Position numbers and translations under genes: made by a program. Below, one piece after another: positions 12,099 through 23,025 of a stretch of 64,000 nucleotides of DNA. Position 1 is the first letter of the stretch. Each line of letters begins with the position of its first letter. The notes under the pieces are model-generated. The model ran no database searches, was not told the DNA's origin, and saw only the letters and a program-made list of their open reading frames with translations. This DNA is from Aquatica leii (Eukaryota > Arthropoda > Insecta > Coleoptera > Lampyridae): positions 6,076,001 to 6,140,000 of the forward strand of contig CM069439.1 in the NCBI GenBank assembly GCA_035610365.1, written 5' to 3'.

Positions 12099-12326
12099 TT
12101 AAGTACAGAAATCATAAACAAAGCTGTCATCTTCTTCCCCTGCATTAGAGCATGACCCGTGAGCCCAGCCTCTGCACTTTAAACAATGAATCCACCCTTC
12201 CTTTGATTTGGAATTTCCATACAATTCGTTACAAAAAATACAGGCTTCATTTAGATCGTCTTCCTCTGATGAAGATGAATCCATGTACGAAACAGGTTTT
12301 GTAATTTTATTTTTTTCTATTTTCAT
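12099..12326 (-). pseudogene. C-terminal zinc-finger-like tail of the transposase
   Basis: The 75-codon frame contains CIFCNELYGNSKSKEGWIHC, then LKCRGWAHGSC, with a C-x2-C, C-x2-C, H pattern like a short PHD-type finger. Tails of this kind are common at the C-terminus of insect Tigger-like transposases. It follows the transposase frames on the same strand, so I read it as the end of the same protein, not as a host gene. Confidence 0.6.
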
Positions 12327-12496
12327 CTGTCTGCTCTTTTGAGGGACCAGCTACCGCCCTGTCGTTTTCTTTATTTCTATGCAGTTTTCTTTTAGCACCA
12401 GTTCTGGCCCTTTCCATTTTTACCCTTTCTTCTTCTTTCATTTCGTTTTTTTTACGGCGATGAAGTTAAGATTGCTATTTTGCCTTTTTTTTCTGA

Positions 12497-13858
12497 TTAC
12501 CGCCTTGTGAACTGGTCCTGCGCCTGGTCCTGAGGTGCTGGCATCAGAAGCCTTAGAGAGAGCGTAAAAAATGATAATACATCTGAAATTGTGCTTTGTG
12601 GTGTTCCAGGCATCGCATTATCCTGTCGACATGTCGGGCGTGGCTCTTTTTGAGGCATTTGCTTCTCTTTTCTAACTTCAGGTTGTGGTATTTGAGTCAT
12701 CTCACCTTTAATCATTTGTGTTATTATCTCAGCTTCGGTGGCTCGTGGCACATCGATAACCGGCCTGACCGTCGTTTCCGCAGGAGCAAACAGATCTGGA
12801 AAAATATTCCGATTGAAAAGATATATCCCTGTCTTCTCAAAGCCTCTTATGGCTGTTTGCATTACTGCTGCACGGGTAAATGCACCCCTGAACAATTTGG
12901 CCACTTGGTATATACTTACCCCTCTACCAGGGTAAAAAGTGGGGAAAGCACAAGAGAATCACATTTTTTTCTCGAGCCACATTAATAGGATCTAAACTCT
13001 TAGCATGTGAAAAATGCCGGTCTAAGAGTAATAAAACCGGCTTTGTTAATGTTGGATTTGAAAATTCAATAAAGCGTTTGAACCAACATAAAAATGTCTC
13101 TTTATTTATCCAACCACTTTCATGGTAGCATGCCCAAGACCCAGGAGGTGCATCATCAACCAGCATTGGATTAGCCTCTTTGCGAGGAAACACAAACATA
13201 GGGGACATAAAATTGCCTAAGGCGCTCATGCATGTCTCTGCAGTTACTAAAACTCCGCGTTCTGCAGAGGACAAACACCTAACTTGTTTTTTGCCTCTAA
13301 GCGCCAAAACCTTTGTTGGCTTGTTTGGGACTGTTAAAATACCCGTTTCATCTACATTGTAAATATTGCTGGGTTGGATATTGTGTGTTCTGTAGATTGA
13401 TTCCAGTAAATCAAAAAAATTTCCTACTGCGACACGATTAAATCCCTTTGCTCTTGCCAATGAGGTTTTCTCGGGGTTTCTTAATGATAACTGGGGATGT
13501 CTCTTCAGAAAACTATACATCCAGTCCTTTCCTGCCATTTGTGTAGTTGTGTTAAAAGTATGACTGATGCCATTTTTTCAGCTAATTCAGGTGCCAATTT
13601 ACGAAGATTATATAAGGTTAGGCCGAACAGTCTTTCTTCCAGGCATAAAATGTGGCTGCAAAGCTTAACTTCTTGTTTCTCGGAAAAAACTGTGCAATGG
13701 CGGTCCAATTTTTTTGTGGCTGCTAACTCTGCTGTTAGGTTTTGTTGTCGGGCTTTCTTTACTCTGTCCTCTAAAGTTGACTGAGGAACACAAAAGTCTT
13801 GAGCAGCTCGTTTATAACCCATTCTCCCATCGAGTACCTCTTTAATGGTACCTGTCAT
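12497..13858 (-). pseudogene. Tigger-like transposase, frameshifted
   Basis: From 13858 the reading gives the psq-like HTH (YKRAAQDFCVPQSTLEDRVK), a frameshift near 13540, then the CENP-B HTH (DWMYSFLKRHPQLSLR). The DDE domain follows: YNVDETG for the first aspartate and LLLLDRHFSHAKSL near the second. After LLCFP a deletion of roughly 50 codons removes the region expected to hold the third acidic residue. A last frame from 12904 (KLFRGAFTRAAVMQTAIRGF) gives the tail. At least one frameshift and one deletion make it inactive. The order is standard for Tigger/pogo enzymes. Confidence 0.85.
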
Positions 13859-14438
13859 GCTCTCTTGAGGCCAACTCTGTCTGGTGGTCTTTCGCTGGTA
13901 ATGTTATCCCTAAAACAATATAGGTTCTTTTTTACATCATAATCATGTAATAAACTGAACAATAATCTACCTAAGAAATACTAGTTATTTGTTTTGCATA
14001 CTTATAAATAAAAACACTTAACAATGGGGGTACCTGGTTTTACACCGCCTTTGCGTGCCCGGTTTTGCCCCACAACGCCATCATAAATATAGAATCGTAT
14101 ATCTACGTTTTCGGTGACAGCAAATGACAGATTCTTAACTTAAAAAATGTATTGAAAGGACATTAATCTAAATAAGTACTTACCTGTTAATGTTCAAACA
14201 ATGTGTAAAATTATCACTCGTTCAGCGCTAATGTTGTAATCGAAAAGATGCACCAAGACAACTTAGAAGCTTTGCACACAACAAACGAAACCTGTCTGCC
14301 GCGTGCCAGTCAGACATAACTGACAGATATGGCGGTTATTACTAGTACGTACGCTGTGTGATAGGTGGCAGCACCCATCAGGAAGATCTTTAGTTACCCG
14401 GTTTGACCCGCCTACCCAGTTTTACCCTACTCTCCCCT

Positions 14439-14819
14439 AGGACACAAGTAAGTAAAAGCACCTTAATAAAATATTTCAGTAAGCTCCGAAAATCCCTGAA
14501 GAATGTTGATCCATCGCTTATAGTTAACTATGACGAGGATAATTTCAGTGATAACCCGGGTAATGTCAAGGTGATTTGTAAAAGAAGATCAACGTTGCAA
14601 TAGAATAATGGATTCTTCTAAATCTAGCGTAAGTTTAATAATATCGGCTCGGCCAGTGGCAAACTTCTTCCACCCTTCGTTGTGTATAAAGCTAAACACC
14701 GTTATCAAGAATTCGAAGAGGATAGGCCGAATTGATGTGGTTACAGTGTGAGCAGTTCAGGATAGTTTGGAATGGTTTTGCTAGATAGCCTTACCTTATT
14801 TCAGAAAAAAAGATAAATA
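14439..14819 (+). pseudogene. Outer transposase, DDE part
   Basis: This block resumes in frame with block 1 at the insertion point (KRF|RTQVSK). It contains YDEDN where related transposases have YDETN, the first catalytic aspartate region, then GKLLPPFVVYKA. Two TGG-like positions have become TGA and TAG (near 14736 and 14770), and the frame ends by about 14819. The DDE domain is therefore incomplete; the second and third acidic positions were not found. Confidence 0.7.
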
Positions 14820-16429
14820 AAAAATTTTGATTTGTGACAACTGATCCAATCACTTACCGATGGAAATAGGTAAAAAATGTGAACGTCGGAATATAAAGTT
14901 TATTTTACTTCCACCGAATTCGCAACATTCCTGCCAGCCTTTAGGTGTTGCTTTTTCTGCATCTTTTAAAATAGGATAGAGAAGAATTCTGACTAAATAA
15001 AAATCCAAACGTAGAAGTCAATTTTAGAAGAAAAAATTTCCAAAGCTTCTCAGAAAATGCTGAGAAGCAGTTGAAGTAAACTCTGTTGTCCGGTTTTCGT
15101 ACCTTGGTTATTTAGTCCTGTAATCCACACAGTTTTAAAACGTCTGCTTCAAAAACTTATGACATGACTGAATATGGTCCACAAGGAGATTAAATAGATA
15201 GATCCCTACTCAAACTTCTCAAACAAAAACAGAAACCCCGAAGTATAAACAAGACCAGACCGAACATGCTCAAACAAATCAATGTTCAACCAGGAAAGCC
15301 AATCATCCCTGCATAATGCTCAATCGAGAATTGAAGCCGAAAGCAAATCACCAGAGAATACGCCCTCCGCGTCAGGTGTACAAAAATCTAGAAAACGCCA
15401 GAACGTTGCATCAGATGATTCCGATACAGATTCCTTGCCAGTAGCTCATTAACCAGTCGTCAATTTAACTCGAAGGGGGACTTCGGACAATTTTGAACAA
15501 AAAAAAATCTAATAACGGAAAGTAAATATTAAACATTTAAGACGACCAAAATGTTACAAGATGTTAGAGGTACCTTGCCCGTAAATTGCATAAACTTAGA
15601 TGTCTTGGTGTTTAATCTGTGGTTAAAAAGGTTGCAAAAGTTACCCCGTTCTATACTTCCAAAAAAATAAATTAGAAATGAAGGAACTTGTCGGAAAAAA
15701 AAGAAGAAACAAGTTGGTTTCCGATTCATTGTTAGCAATTCTACTTTTAGTAGACCGTTAAATTTTAAAACCACCGACCGTTATGTTTACACATAAAGTT
15801 TTAAAAAAATGTAAAAAGTTATATGAGACTGGCCTAGTTAGTAAGTAGGATTTTAATCGATTCCTACTACTTGACGGTAATTCTAGAAATCACAAAGACG
15901 AGTAATGGTCGACCATTAGCGGGTTACGGTTACTCTAGAAATTCTTGTGCTGTTATAACGATGTACGCTATAATATTATTAATTCAATATAATACATTAA
16001 TAATATATGTATGTACTTACAATCATTTTATATTTTCATTTTAGTAACTACATCGATTTTCGTTTATAACAACTATGAAGTAATGTCAACAAACAATATT
16101 GATAATGTTATAAAGGATAAATTATTAACAACAGCAATTTGTTTGCAGTAATAATTAAAAAGAAATGTAGTTCCTACATAAAAAACTGGTGTGGTCACCA
16201 CACGACTTTACTATAAGGAATGATGAAAAAATGTCTACATATTTTTTAAGGTTATATTGTCATAAAACCATTTTGAAGTGATATGTACAGGTTTGTATTG
16301 ATTTCATAGCATGCTATATTTTTTTAAAAACATTTTCTCCTCGATTTTATTAAGTTCATATCGACTAACCCTTATATTTGTGCGCCTCAATATTTGAAAC
16401 TATATTATATTTGTGAATTCGTTTTAAAT
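14820..16429. other. Mostly no recognisable gene
   Basis: AT-rich sequence after the outer transposon. The only coding-like stretch is 15282-15452. The remainder holds short random frames. Confidence 0.45.
15282..15452 (+). CDS. Short Ser/Asp-rich open frame, possibly a transposase tail
   Basis: An ATG at 15282 opens 56 codons with a biased hydrophilic composition (SRIEAESKSPENTPSASG, then ASDDSDTDSLPVAH before TAA). Composition and position downstream of the outer transposase suggest it could be that protein's C-terminal tail. No family is recognisable, and it may equally be chance. Confidence 0.3.
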   Translation: MFNQESQSSLHNAQSRIEAESKSPENTPSASGVQKSRKRQNVASDDSDTDSLPVAH

Positions 16430-16439
16430 TACAAATTAA

Positions 16440-17690
16440 ATTGAACATTTCTACAAATATTTGTATGGACGAACATTTTTACTGAGAACAGACCACGCCG
16501 CTTTAAAATGGCTACTGCAGTTCCGTAACCCGGAAGAACAAGTGGTAAGATGGATCGAGTGACTGCAAGAGTATGACTACGACACAGAACACCGTGCCGG
16601 AAGCAGTCATCGGAACGCTGATGCCTTGTCCAGAAGACCATGTCCGGCGGACTGCAGCCATTGTTCGCGACTGGAAGAAAAAGTCGAATGTCTCCGGAGA
16701 ACTGCTATGGTTGATGATGAGTGGGAACCTGAGCAGTTACGTCGCGAACAAGAAGACGATCCTGAAATAAGACAACTCCTCGACTGGAAAGAAAGCGGCC
16801 GACGACCAACCTGGGAAGAAGTGAGTGCTTTGGGCAGAAATATCAAAGCGTACTGGGCGCAGTGGGACTGCTTAATAGTAGAAGACGGTCTTCTTAAGCG
16901 ATCCCTAGAAAGTGCCGAGGGCACGGGAAACAGACTACAGCTGGTAGTGCCGAAGAGCAGGGTGACAGAAGTGTCAAAGCATCTCCACGATGGGACATCA
17001 GGAGGACACTTTGGCATTAAGAAGACGTTGGGTAAAGTGCGAGAACGATTCTACTGGATGAACTGCAAAGAGGACGTCATGAAATGGTGCCGTAAATGCA
17101 TAATCTGCGCATCAGGAAATGGTCCAGCGAAAATGCGCAAAGCATCCATGAAACAATACAACGTAGGAAGCCCTTTGGAAAGAGTAGCGATTGACATCGC
17201 AGGGCCGTTCCTACAATCCGATTCGGGAAATAAATACATCCTAGTGGCGATGAAATCAAGAAGCAGCTACAGGTGCAGACGTATTAGTAAAAGAGTTTTT
17301 TTGCCGGTTTGGAGTTCCGTTGGAATTACACTCGGATCAGGGACGCAACTTTGAGTCTGGGTTGTTTCAAGAAGTTTGCCGACTGTTGGAAATTAAGAAA
17401 ACTAGGACGACGACTCTCCATCCTCAATCTGATGGCATGGTTGAGCGGATGAATCGAACAATGTGCAAGTACTTAGCCAAGGTAGTGTCCAAAAGCACAG
17501 GCCAAACACCATCCTGTGTGATGCTCGGTCTCGAAATACGATTGCGATGCGACCTCCAATTTAAGCGAAGACCGGAAGAAGAAGTTGCTGGTCCGTCCGT
17601 AAAAACACACAAATTGCCAGCGACATGATGAAGACTAGTTATGACGTCAAGGCGCAAAATGGTGGGATTCAACCTAGCGATATGGTCTGG
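16440..17690 (+). pseudogene. Gypsy pol: RNase H end and integrase
   Basis: Reading starts with RTDHAALKWLLQFR and AGSSHRNADALSRR (end of RNase H), with one TGG-to-TGA change. The main frame 16626-17246 then gives the integrase zinc-binding HHCC region (HLHDGTSGGHFGIKK, CRKCIICAS) and the first catalytic aspartate (RVAIDIAGPF). A deletion after KYILVAM removes about 14 codons and shifts the frame. The frame from 17320 gives LHSDQGRNFESG and the glutamate motif HPQSDGMVERMN. The D, D and E positions all survive but not in one frame. Confidence 0.85.
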
Positions 17691-17716
17691 TTGTATAATC
17701 CTCAAAGGAGACGTGG

Positions 17717-17903
17717 TGATATGAAACACTCGAGAAGAATTTCCAAAATGTATATAAATACGGAACAAACAAACCGTAAGTCAGTTATTCCCGTAATGTG
17801 AAGACGGCATTTTGATTAATTTAAAAGTGTACATATTTTTAGTATAAGTAAAAATATTTTTAGTAGTTTAAATAAATTAGTTTTAATAATAAAATTCGCT
17901 ACA
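17717..17903 (+). repeat. Partial gypsy LTR
   Basis: From GATATGAAACACTCGAG to AATTCGCTACA the sequence matches, in inverse orientation, the LTRs at 19482 and 22540. The first ~80 bp of the LTR are missing. Confidence 0.75.
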
Positions 17904-19412
17904 ATAACTTCTTAGAATCCTCTAGAGGTCTACTTCACAATGATATAAGGTTGTAGATTTGAAATTTTAAAATTTTTCTTCCAACGACTTCAAACAATTA
18001 CATAATTTTCAGAAACAAAATCTTGTATCGAAATGATATTTTGGTATGAAGTTTAATACTATTTGATGTATCCATAAAAGTTTCGAACACGTAGTGGTAT
18101 AATACAGGGTGTTCTGTTTTAAAGGTCAAACATGCAGAACTTCAAAGAGCCAAAACTTATTTTTTTTAAATAAAAATATTTTTTTATATTTTGTGAAATA
18201 AGGGAGATTGACACAGGATAAACTGATAACCTTTTTTAGCATTGACCAATTTTTCTCTAACGTTGATGTATAGAAATGTAAATTTTGGAATGATTATACA
18301 GCATTTTTAAAAATAAAACCACAAAATTAAATCGCCTTTTAATGTTTGACTTTAAGCCATAGTCATATTTAAGATTATAATCGTGATATATCCATTCTCT
18401 ACATGTTCCATTATAGTCCAAAATGAAATATAGTGCCTCAATCTGAAGTAGCTATCTAAAAAAACGTTTTCTTTATTTTTCTATCTGATTAGACGCTTAA
18501 ATTGCAAAATGTCAACATTTTTATTTTTTAATTTAAAAATATGACTTATTAAATTAGAAAAGGTCATTGGAATGCGTAATGCGTACATAATTTAAATTAA
18601 AACGCCTGAAAGACTAATTACATCCGTTTTTGTTATTACTACATGAAATTTTTATAATAAAATTTTTAAGCAGCACAATTTAAATTATAAAAAGCGACTT
18701 TTTCTTATATTTAACGTTTTGCACTCTTTCACCGTTTCGTTTTTGTTTGATCAAATTAAAGTTTATGTAATTATTTACATACATATTTAATGTGCTACAC
18801 ATTCGTGATGTTTCGTTTGAAAATACATTACACAAATACACCAAAGTGCTTTTTTGTGAGCCATAAGTTTTCAACGTTTAATAATTACTTTTTTCATCGA
18901 TCGTCTTATCCGCGTAATGACATACAAGTATGTCGTGTATTGATATCCTAAACCCATTAAACTTGCATACGTTTTGTTTTGGTATCGTTATTTTATTAAG
19001 GACATACTGCGTAAATTTTATTAATTATTGAAAAGTTTCGAAACATCCGACAAACTAGAATTAAAATTACAGTTTAATGTTACGCTAATAACGTGAAACT
19101 AAAGATAAGTTATTTTTACATAATAGTGAAAAACAACAACTAATTATACACATTTTTAAATAACTAAAAAACCTTACAATTTGAATATAAGAAATACTAA
19201 TATAGATTTAAAGTGAATAAAATGTAAATTAAACGTGCATTATGCGTTTAAAAAATGATCTCGGTAACTTCTTCACAGGGATAATTATTAACTGTATTTA
19301 AAGGACTTGTTATTGTACTAGTTTTCATTAAAGTCAAAATATCTCCAAAAGTATAAGTTTAACACTGATATTATAAGTTGCGTTGAAACCTTAAGTAACA
19401 CAAGTATGTACG
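17904..19412. other. No recognisable gene
   Basis: AT-rich intergenic sequence. Near 18104 ATACAGGGTGTTC resembles a common DNA-transposon terminus, but no partner end was found nearby. Confidence 0.45.
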
Positions 19413-19481
19413 TACACTGAACTAAACAAAAAACGGGATACCTTGGTTAGTTCGATTGAAATAGTTAGTGGTGTAAAGTAG

Positions 19482-19811
19482 TGTAACGAATTCTATTAAT
19501 AAAACTTATTTATTTATACTAAAAATATGTACACCTTTAAACTAACCGAACTAATTAAATCTAAGGATATTTAATAAAACACTTACAGTATAATTTATGT
19601 ATAGCACTATCACTTATACGAAGATAAGATAAAGTCCGCGGATAACTTCACACACTTGTTTACACTAAAGTCACGTACAAGGTTATACTCCGTATTGTCC
19701 CGTATTTATATACATTTTGGAAATCCTTCTCGAATGTTCCATATCTATCGGTATATGTTCTAGAACATGGATAGCAACATCGAGAAGGCTCTTGAATTTG
19801 AGAACGTTTTA
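19482..19811 (-). repeat. 3' LTR (shortened)
   Basis: 330 bp, beginning TGTAACG and ending CGTTTTA in window orientation. Compared with the other LTR it lacks about 66 bp near its start and about 105 bp after TTATACTCCGTAT. The terminal CA has become TA. Confidence 0.85.
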
Positions 19812-19826
19812 CTGTCCCCTCTTTAG
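19812..19826 (-). promoter_or_regulatory. Polypurine tract
   Basis: On the minus strand AAAGAGGGGACAG sits directly 5' of the 3' LTR, the position of the plus-strand primer of LTR retrotransposons. Confidence 0.7.
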
Positions 19827-20090
19827 GACTGTTCTGTCCCAGAACAGGGGACTGGATGCGACACAGGTAGAAAGGATCGTGGCAATAGCGGCAGCTTACT
19901 CCATTTCGGCAACTTCCTTGACCATAAAAGTAACAATCAATGGACTTTTCCTGACCCGTTATTCTTCTTGGTTGGTAACTACAGACCAACACTTGAACGC
20001 CTGTTCCTCGGAAGACGACCTCCAATATGTTTCGAACTGTCCTCCAACTCAGTTGATCTAAGCCAGAACCAAGCTTGGGTATTGACTAAA
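19812..20090 (-). pseudogene. Reading frame with CCCH-type zinc-finger pattern, between integrase and 3' LTR
   Basis: The minus-strand frame is open from about 20090 to the polypurine tract and on into the LTR. It contains CYFYGQGSCRNGVSCRYCHD, which is exactly C-x7-C-x5-C-x3-H, the spacing of makorin-like CCCH RNA-binding fingers. It occupies the place where some gypsy elements carry a third open frame. The next gypsy copy (27005-31537) shows no equivalent. It may be captured host sequence, a displaced gag fragment, or chance. No start codon is obvious and the product is not identified. Confidence 0.4.
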
Positions 20091-20432
20091 GAACCGTAAG
20101 GTGCGCGTCGGATAAATTCGGAATTTGACGATCATGCGAAATAAATTCTAACTAAAAACATCTGCTGTAAACAATGTACATTAACTGTAATGGTTTATCT
20201 TTAACTTAACTAAAAAATGAATGCATACAAGAGGATGTATATAATATAAAAGAATATAAAACACAAACATGAAAAAGAGTTTGTAACAACTTGTGAAATA
20301 AATGTGGACACTTCAAACGTCGTGTGAAAAGTGCAAACGTTTTTTGGTTAGCTAGTGATTTGACATTCGGAACAAAATTGGTTTCTGCGCAGCGGTTCTT
20401 TAGTCTTGAAATGAACTCTACTTGCCCATTGT

Positions 20433-21830
20433 TCAATTCATCCGCTCAACCATGCCATCAGATTGAGGATGGAGAGGCGTCGTTCTAGTTTTCTTAATTC
20501 CCAACAGTCGGCAAACTTCTTGAAACAGTCCAGACTCAAAGTTGCGGCCTTGATCGGAGTGTAATTCCAACAGAACTCCAAACCGGCAGAAAAAATCTTT
20601 TACTAATACGTCTGCGACTGTAGCTGCTTCTTGATTGGGTATGGCGTAAGCCTCGGTCCATTTCGAGAAATAATCTACCGCCACCAGGATGTATTTATTT
20701 CCTATCAAAGAGTCCCACTGCGCCCAGTACGCTTTGATATTTCTGCCCAAAGCACTCACTTCTTCCCAGGTTGGTCGTCGTCCGTATCCTTTCCAGTCCA
20801 GGAGTGGTCTTATTTCAGGATCGTTTTCTTGTTTGCGACGCAACTGCTCAGGTTCCCACTGGACGCTAGACATGGTCTTCTGGACAAGGCATCAGCGTTC
20901 CGATGACTGCTTCCGGCTCGGTGTTCTGTGTCATAGTCATATTCTTGCAGTCTCTCGATCCATCTTGCCACTTGTCCTTCCGAGTTACGGAACTGCAGTA
21001 GCCATTTTAAAGCGATGTGGTCTGTTCTCAGTAAAAATTTTCGTCCACACAAATACTTGTAGAAATGTTCGATGGACTTAACGACTGCTAACAGCTCCCT
21101 CCTAGTCACGCAATACTTCTTTTCTGGCCTAGACAAAACCTTGCTAAAATACGCGATAACTTTTTCTTGTCCATCTTGAACCTGCCAAAGGACCGCGCCT
21201 ATGGCCAGATTGCTTGCGTCAATATCCAAAACTAATTTTTCATCTTCTCTTGGATAACTCAAAATCGGCGAAATAACTAGAGCTTGTTTTAGTTGATGGA
21301 AACAATTTTTGCAGTCTTCATTCCATCTAAATTCTGCTCTTTCTTCCGTCAATTTCGTCAAAGGTTTGGCAATATTGGCAAATCCGGGTACAAATCGTCT
21401 ATAATAGGTGAACAATCCAAAGAAACTTCGGACCTGATGTTTGTCGATTGGTCTTGGACAAGCTTGCACTGCTCGAATTTTGTCTGGGTCAGCCTTTACT
21501 CCATCTCTAGCTGCGACGTGGCCAAGGTATTGCACTTCCTTCTTAAATACGTGGCACTTCTTTGGGCTCAGTTTGAAGGTAGCCCCACGTAGTCGCTGGA
21601 ACAATTCCTTCAAGTAGTACAAGTGTTTTTTAAACGACCTTTCAACCACGATCACGTCGTCCAGGTAAACCAAAGCAAGTCTTCCAAGACAATCCGCGCA
21701 AGATGGTCTCCATCAAACGCTCAAACGTTGCAGGAGCCTTACACAGGCCGAAGGGTATTACAGTGAACTGCCACAAACCAGTTCCAATCGTAAAATGCGT
21801 TTTTTCACGATCCTATCCTATCCTATTAAA
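20433..21830 (-). pseudogene. Gypsy pol: RT, RNase H, partial integrase
   Basis: From about 21810 the reading gives FTVIPFGLCKAPATFERLME, a frameshift near 21690, then LVYLDDVIVV with the catalytic YLDD intact. RT connection and RNase H follow (SFFGLFTYYRRFVPGF; VLDIDASNLAIGAVL; RTDHIALKWLLQF; HRNADALSRRPC). A second frame, 20873-20433, gives the integrase N-terminal linker and jumps from AYWAQWDSLI to GNKYILVAVDYF, so about 100 codons with the zinc-binding region and first aspartate are missing. The rest runs through HSDQGRNFES to HPQSDGMVERMN, where similarity ends. Confidence 0.9.
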
Positions 21831-21879
21831 TCTTTACTCGTGACGTTTCCTACACCGTGACAATTCATTTAGTTCATTC

Positions 21880-22290
21880 TTTCTTCAAGCGGTTTTATTC
21901 TGTCTTCTAATGTGTCCTCTATTGCTTCTATTTTCTCATTCACAGATTCGCAAATTTCTTTTTTTAAATGTAACATGGGTTACATTGGGTTTCCTCTTGA
22001 ACAATGTTAATTTGATTTTCTATGCTCGTTCGTATTTCTTCTTTTAAACTTCTAGAATTTTCCAACAGTTTTTTATCTATTTTTTAAAATTTTCTTCCAT
22101 TTTCTGCGAATTTTCGTAAAACGTTTCTTCCATTTTCTGCGAATTTTCGTAAAACTTTTCTTCCATTTTTCTAGAATTTTCTTCCATTTTCTGAGAATTT
22201 TCGGACAGTTTTTCTTGAATATTTTTATTCATCGATTCGAGAATTTGAAATATTTTTGAATCCATTTAAACTGCTTGCGAACGCGTCACC
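21880..22290 (-). pseudogene. Gag-like N-terminus with tandem SQKMEE repeats
   Basis: The 62-codon minus-strand frame 22265-22077 reads MDSKIFQILESMNKNIQEKL followed by repeated SQKMEE units, and the DNA shows matching ~30-bp tandem repeats (TTTTCTGCGAATTTTCG). The sequence predicts a charged coiled coil, fitting a gypsy gag start just inside the 5' LTR. It breaks off at about 21880; the rest of gag, protease and the RT start are deleted up to about 21815. Confidence 0.6.
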
Positions 22291-22520
22291 GGCATAGATT
22301 TAACCACGAATAATAAAAAAAGTTTAATAACACTTTATTTTAATAAAGTCCGACACTAGTTTAACGAAATGGAGCAGCTAATGCTTTAAAAAAAACACGC
22401 GAACTAAAGTTTGATTATTTACGCAATCAACGTTTTCATTACGGGAGCGATAGTAAATTACGTAATGATATTTATACTAAAATCGCGAACAGCTTATTTA
22501 TTTACACGATTCTATTAGAT

Positions 22521-22538
22521 ACCCCGCACTGACACCAT
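22521..22538 (-). promoter_or_regulatory. Retrotransposon primer-binding site
   Basis: On the minus strand TGGTGTCAGTGCGGGGT follows the LTR end after two bases. The first nine bases fit the complement of a tRNA-Leu 3' end; the tRNA assignment is tentative. Confidence 0.55.
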
Positions 22539-22539
22539 T

Positions 22540-23025
22540 TGTAACGAATTTTATTATTAAAACTAATTTATTTATAAATCAGCAAAAGGATCCATTTTTA
22601 AACTTTTTAATGGCAGTTATTTATTTATACTAAAAATATGTACACCTTTAAACTAACCGAACTAATTAAATCTAAGGATATTTAATAAAACACTTACAGT
22701 ATAATTTATGTATAGCACTATCACTTACACGAAGATAAGATAAAGTCCGCGGATAACTTCACACACTTGTTTACACTAAAGTCACGTACAAGGTTATACT
22801 CCGTATATTTATCTCCACACACGCGCTAATTACTTGTTTATTTAAACTTGAATAATCTTCTTAACACTACCGTCTTCACATTACGGGAATAACTGACCTA
22901 CGATTTGTTTGTCCCGTATTTATATACATTTTGGAAATCCTTCTCGAATGTTCCATATCTATCGGTATATGTTCTAGAACATGAATAACAACTTCGAGAA
23001 GGCTCTTGAATTTGAGAACGTTTCA
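22540..23025 (-). repeat. 5' LTR
   Basis: 486 bp, TGTAACG...CGTTTCA in window orientation. It is longer than its partner at 19482, with two segments the partner lacks. Confidence 0.9.

Larger units (their letters stand above)
11617..14437 (-). mobile_element. pogo/Tigger-like DNA transposon
   Basis: TA dinucleotides flank both ends (11615-11616 and 14438-14439). Imperfect terminal inverted repeats of about 24 bp follow, sharing AGTRGGGYAAAACYGGGTA. Further subterminal copies of the AACCGGGT word occur near 11797, 11826, 14032, 14060 and 14392. The interior encodes a minus-strand transposase with HTH, DDE and a C-terminal zinc-finger-like segment. The insertion lies inside another transposase gene and was precise to the base. 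Confidence 0.85.
11290..14820 (+). mobile_element. CENP-B/Jerky-type DDE transposon, split by a second element
   Basis: Two plus-strand coding blocks belong to one transposase. Block 1 (about 11318-11616) has a helix-turn-helix-like NVPKSIISKT, then LLSSDEEGKLAVAVEF, then HDWVKSFLSRHRSL, the usual order of psq and CENP-B/Tc5 DNA-binding domains. Block 2 (14439-14819) continues with LIVNYDEDNFSDNPGNVKVI and ASGKLLPPFVVYKAKHRY, the start of the DDE domain. The 2.8 kb between them is the pogo/Tigger-like insert. TIRs of the outer element were not located. Confidence 0.75.
16430..17903 (+). mobile_element. Ty3/gypsy retrotransposon fragment (pol 3' part plus LTR)
   Basis: A plus-strand fragment begins abruptly inside the RNase H domain, continues through integrase and ends with part of an LTR. 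The 5' half (LTR, gag, protease, RT) is absent. The join between pol and LTR is itself a deletion: pol stops after QRRRGD and the next bases match the interior of the LTR, not its start. It is the same family as the element at 19482-23025. Confidence 0.85.
19482..23025 (-). mobile_element. Ty3/gypsy retrotransposon, internally deleted, both LTRs present
   Basis: LTRs lie at 19482-19811 and 22540-23025, with a primer-binding site inside the right one and a polypurine tract inside the left one. GTAG is present on both outer sides (19478-19481 and 23026-23029) as a target duplication. The minus strand reads gag start, then a large deletion, RT, RNase H and an integrase with a second deletion. 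Total length is about 3.5 kb, short for an autonomous element. It inserted into a short-TIR DNA element. Confidence 0.9.

Noticed and set aside
16607..17017. 136-codon minus frame rich in Ser/Arg
   Set aside because: It is antisense to the gypsy integrase frame at 16626-17246, which explains it fully.
18100..18130. ATACAGGGTGTTC near 18104 and its complement-like ACCACCCTGTAT near 60408 as the two ends of one transposon
   Set aside because: They are over 42 kb apart with unrelated flanks; each may be the end of a separate decayed element.
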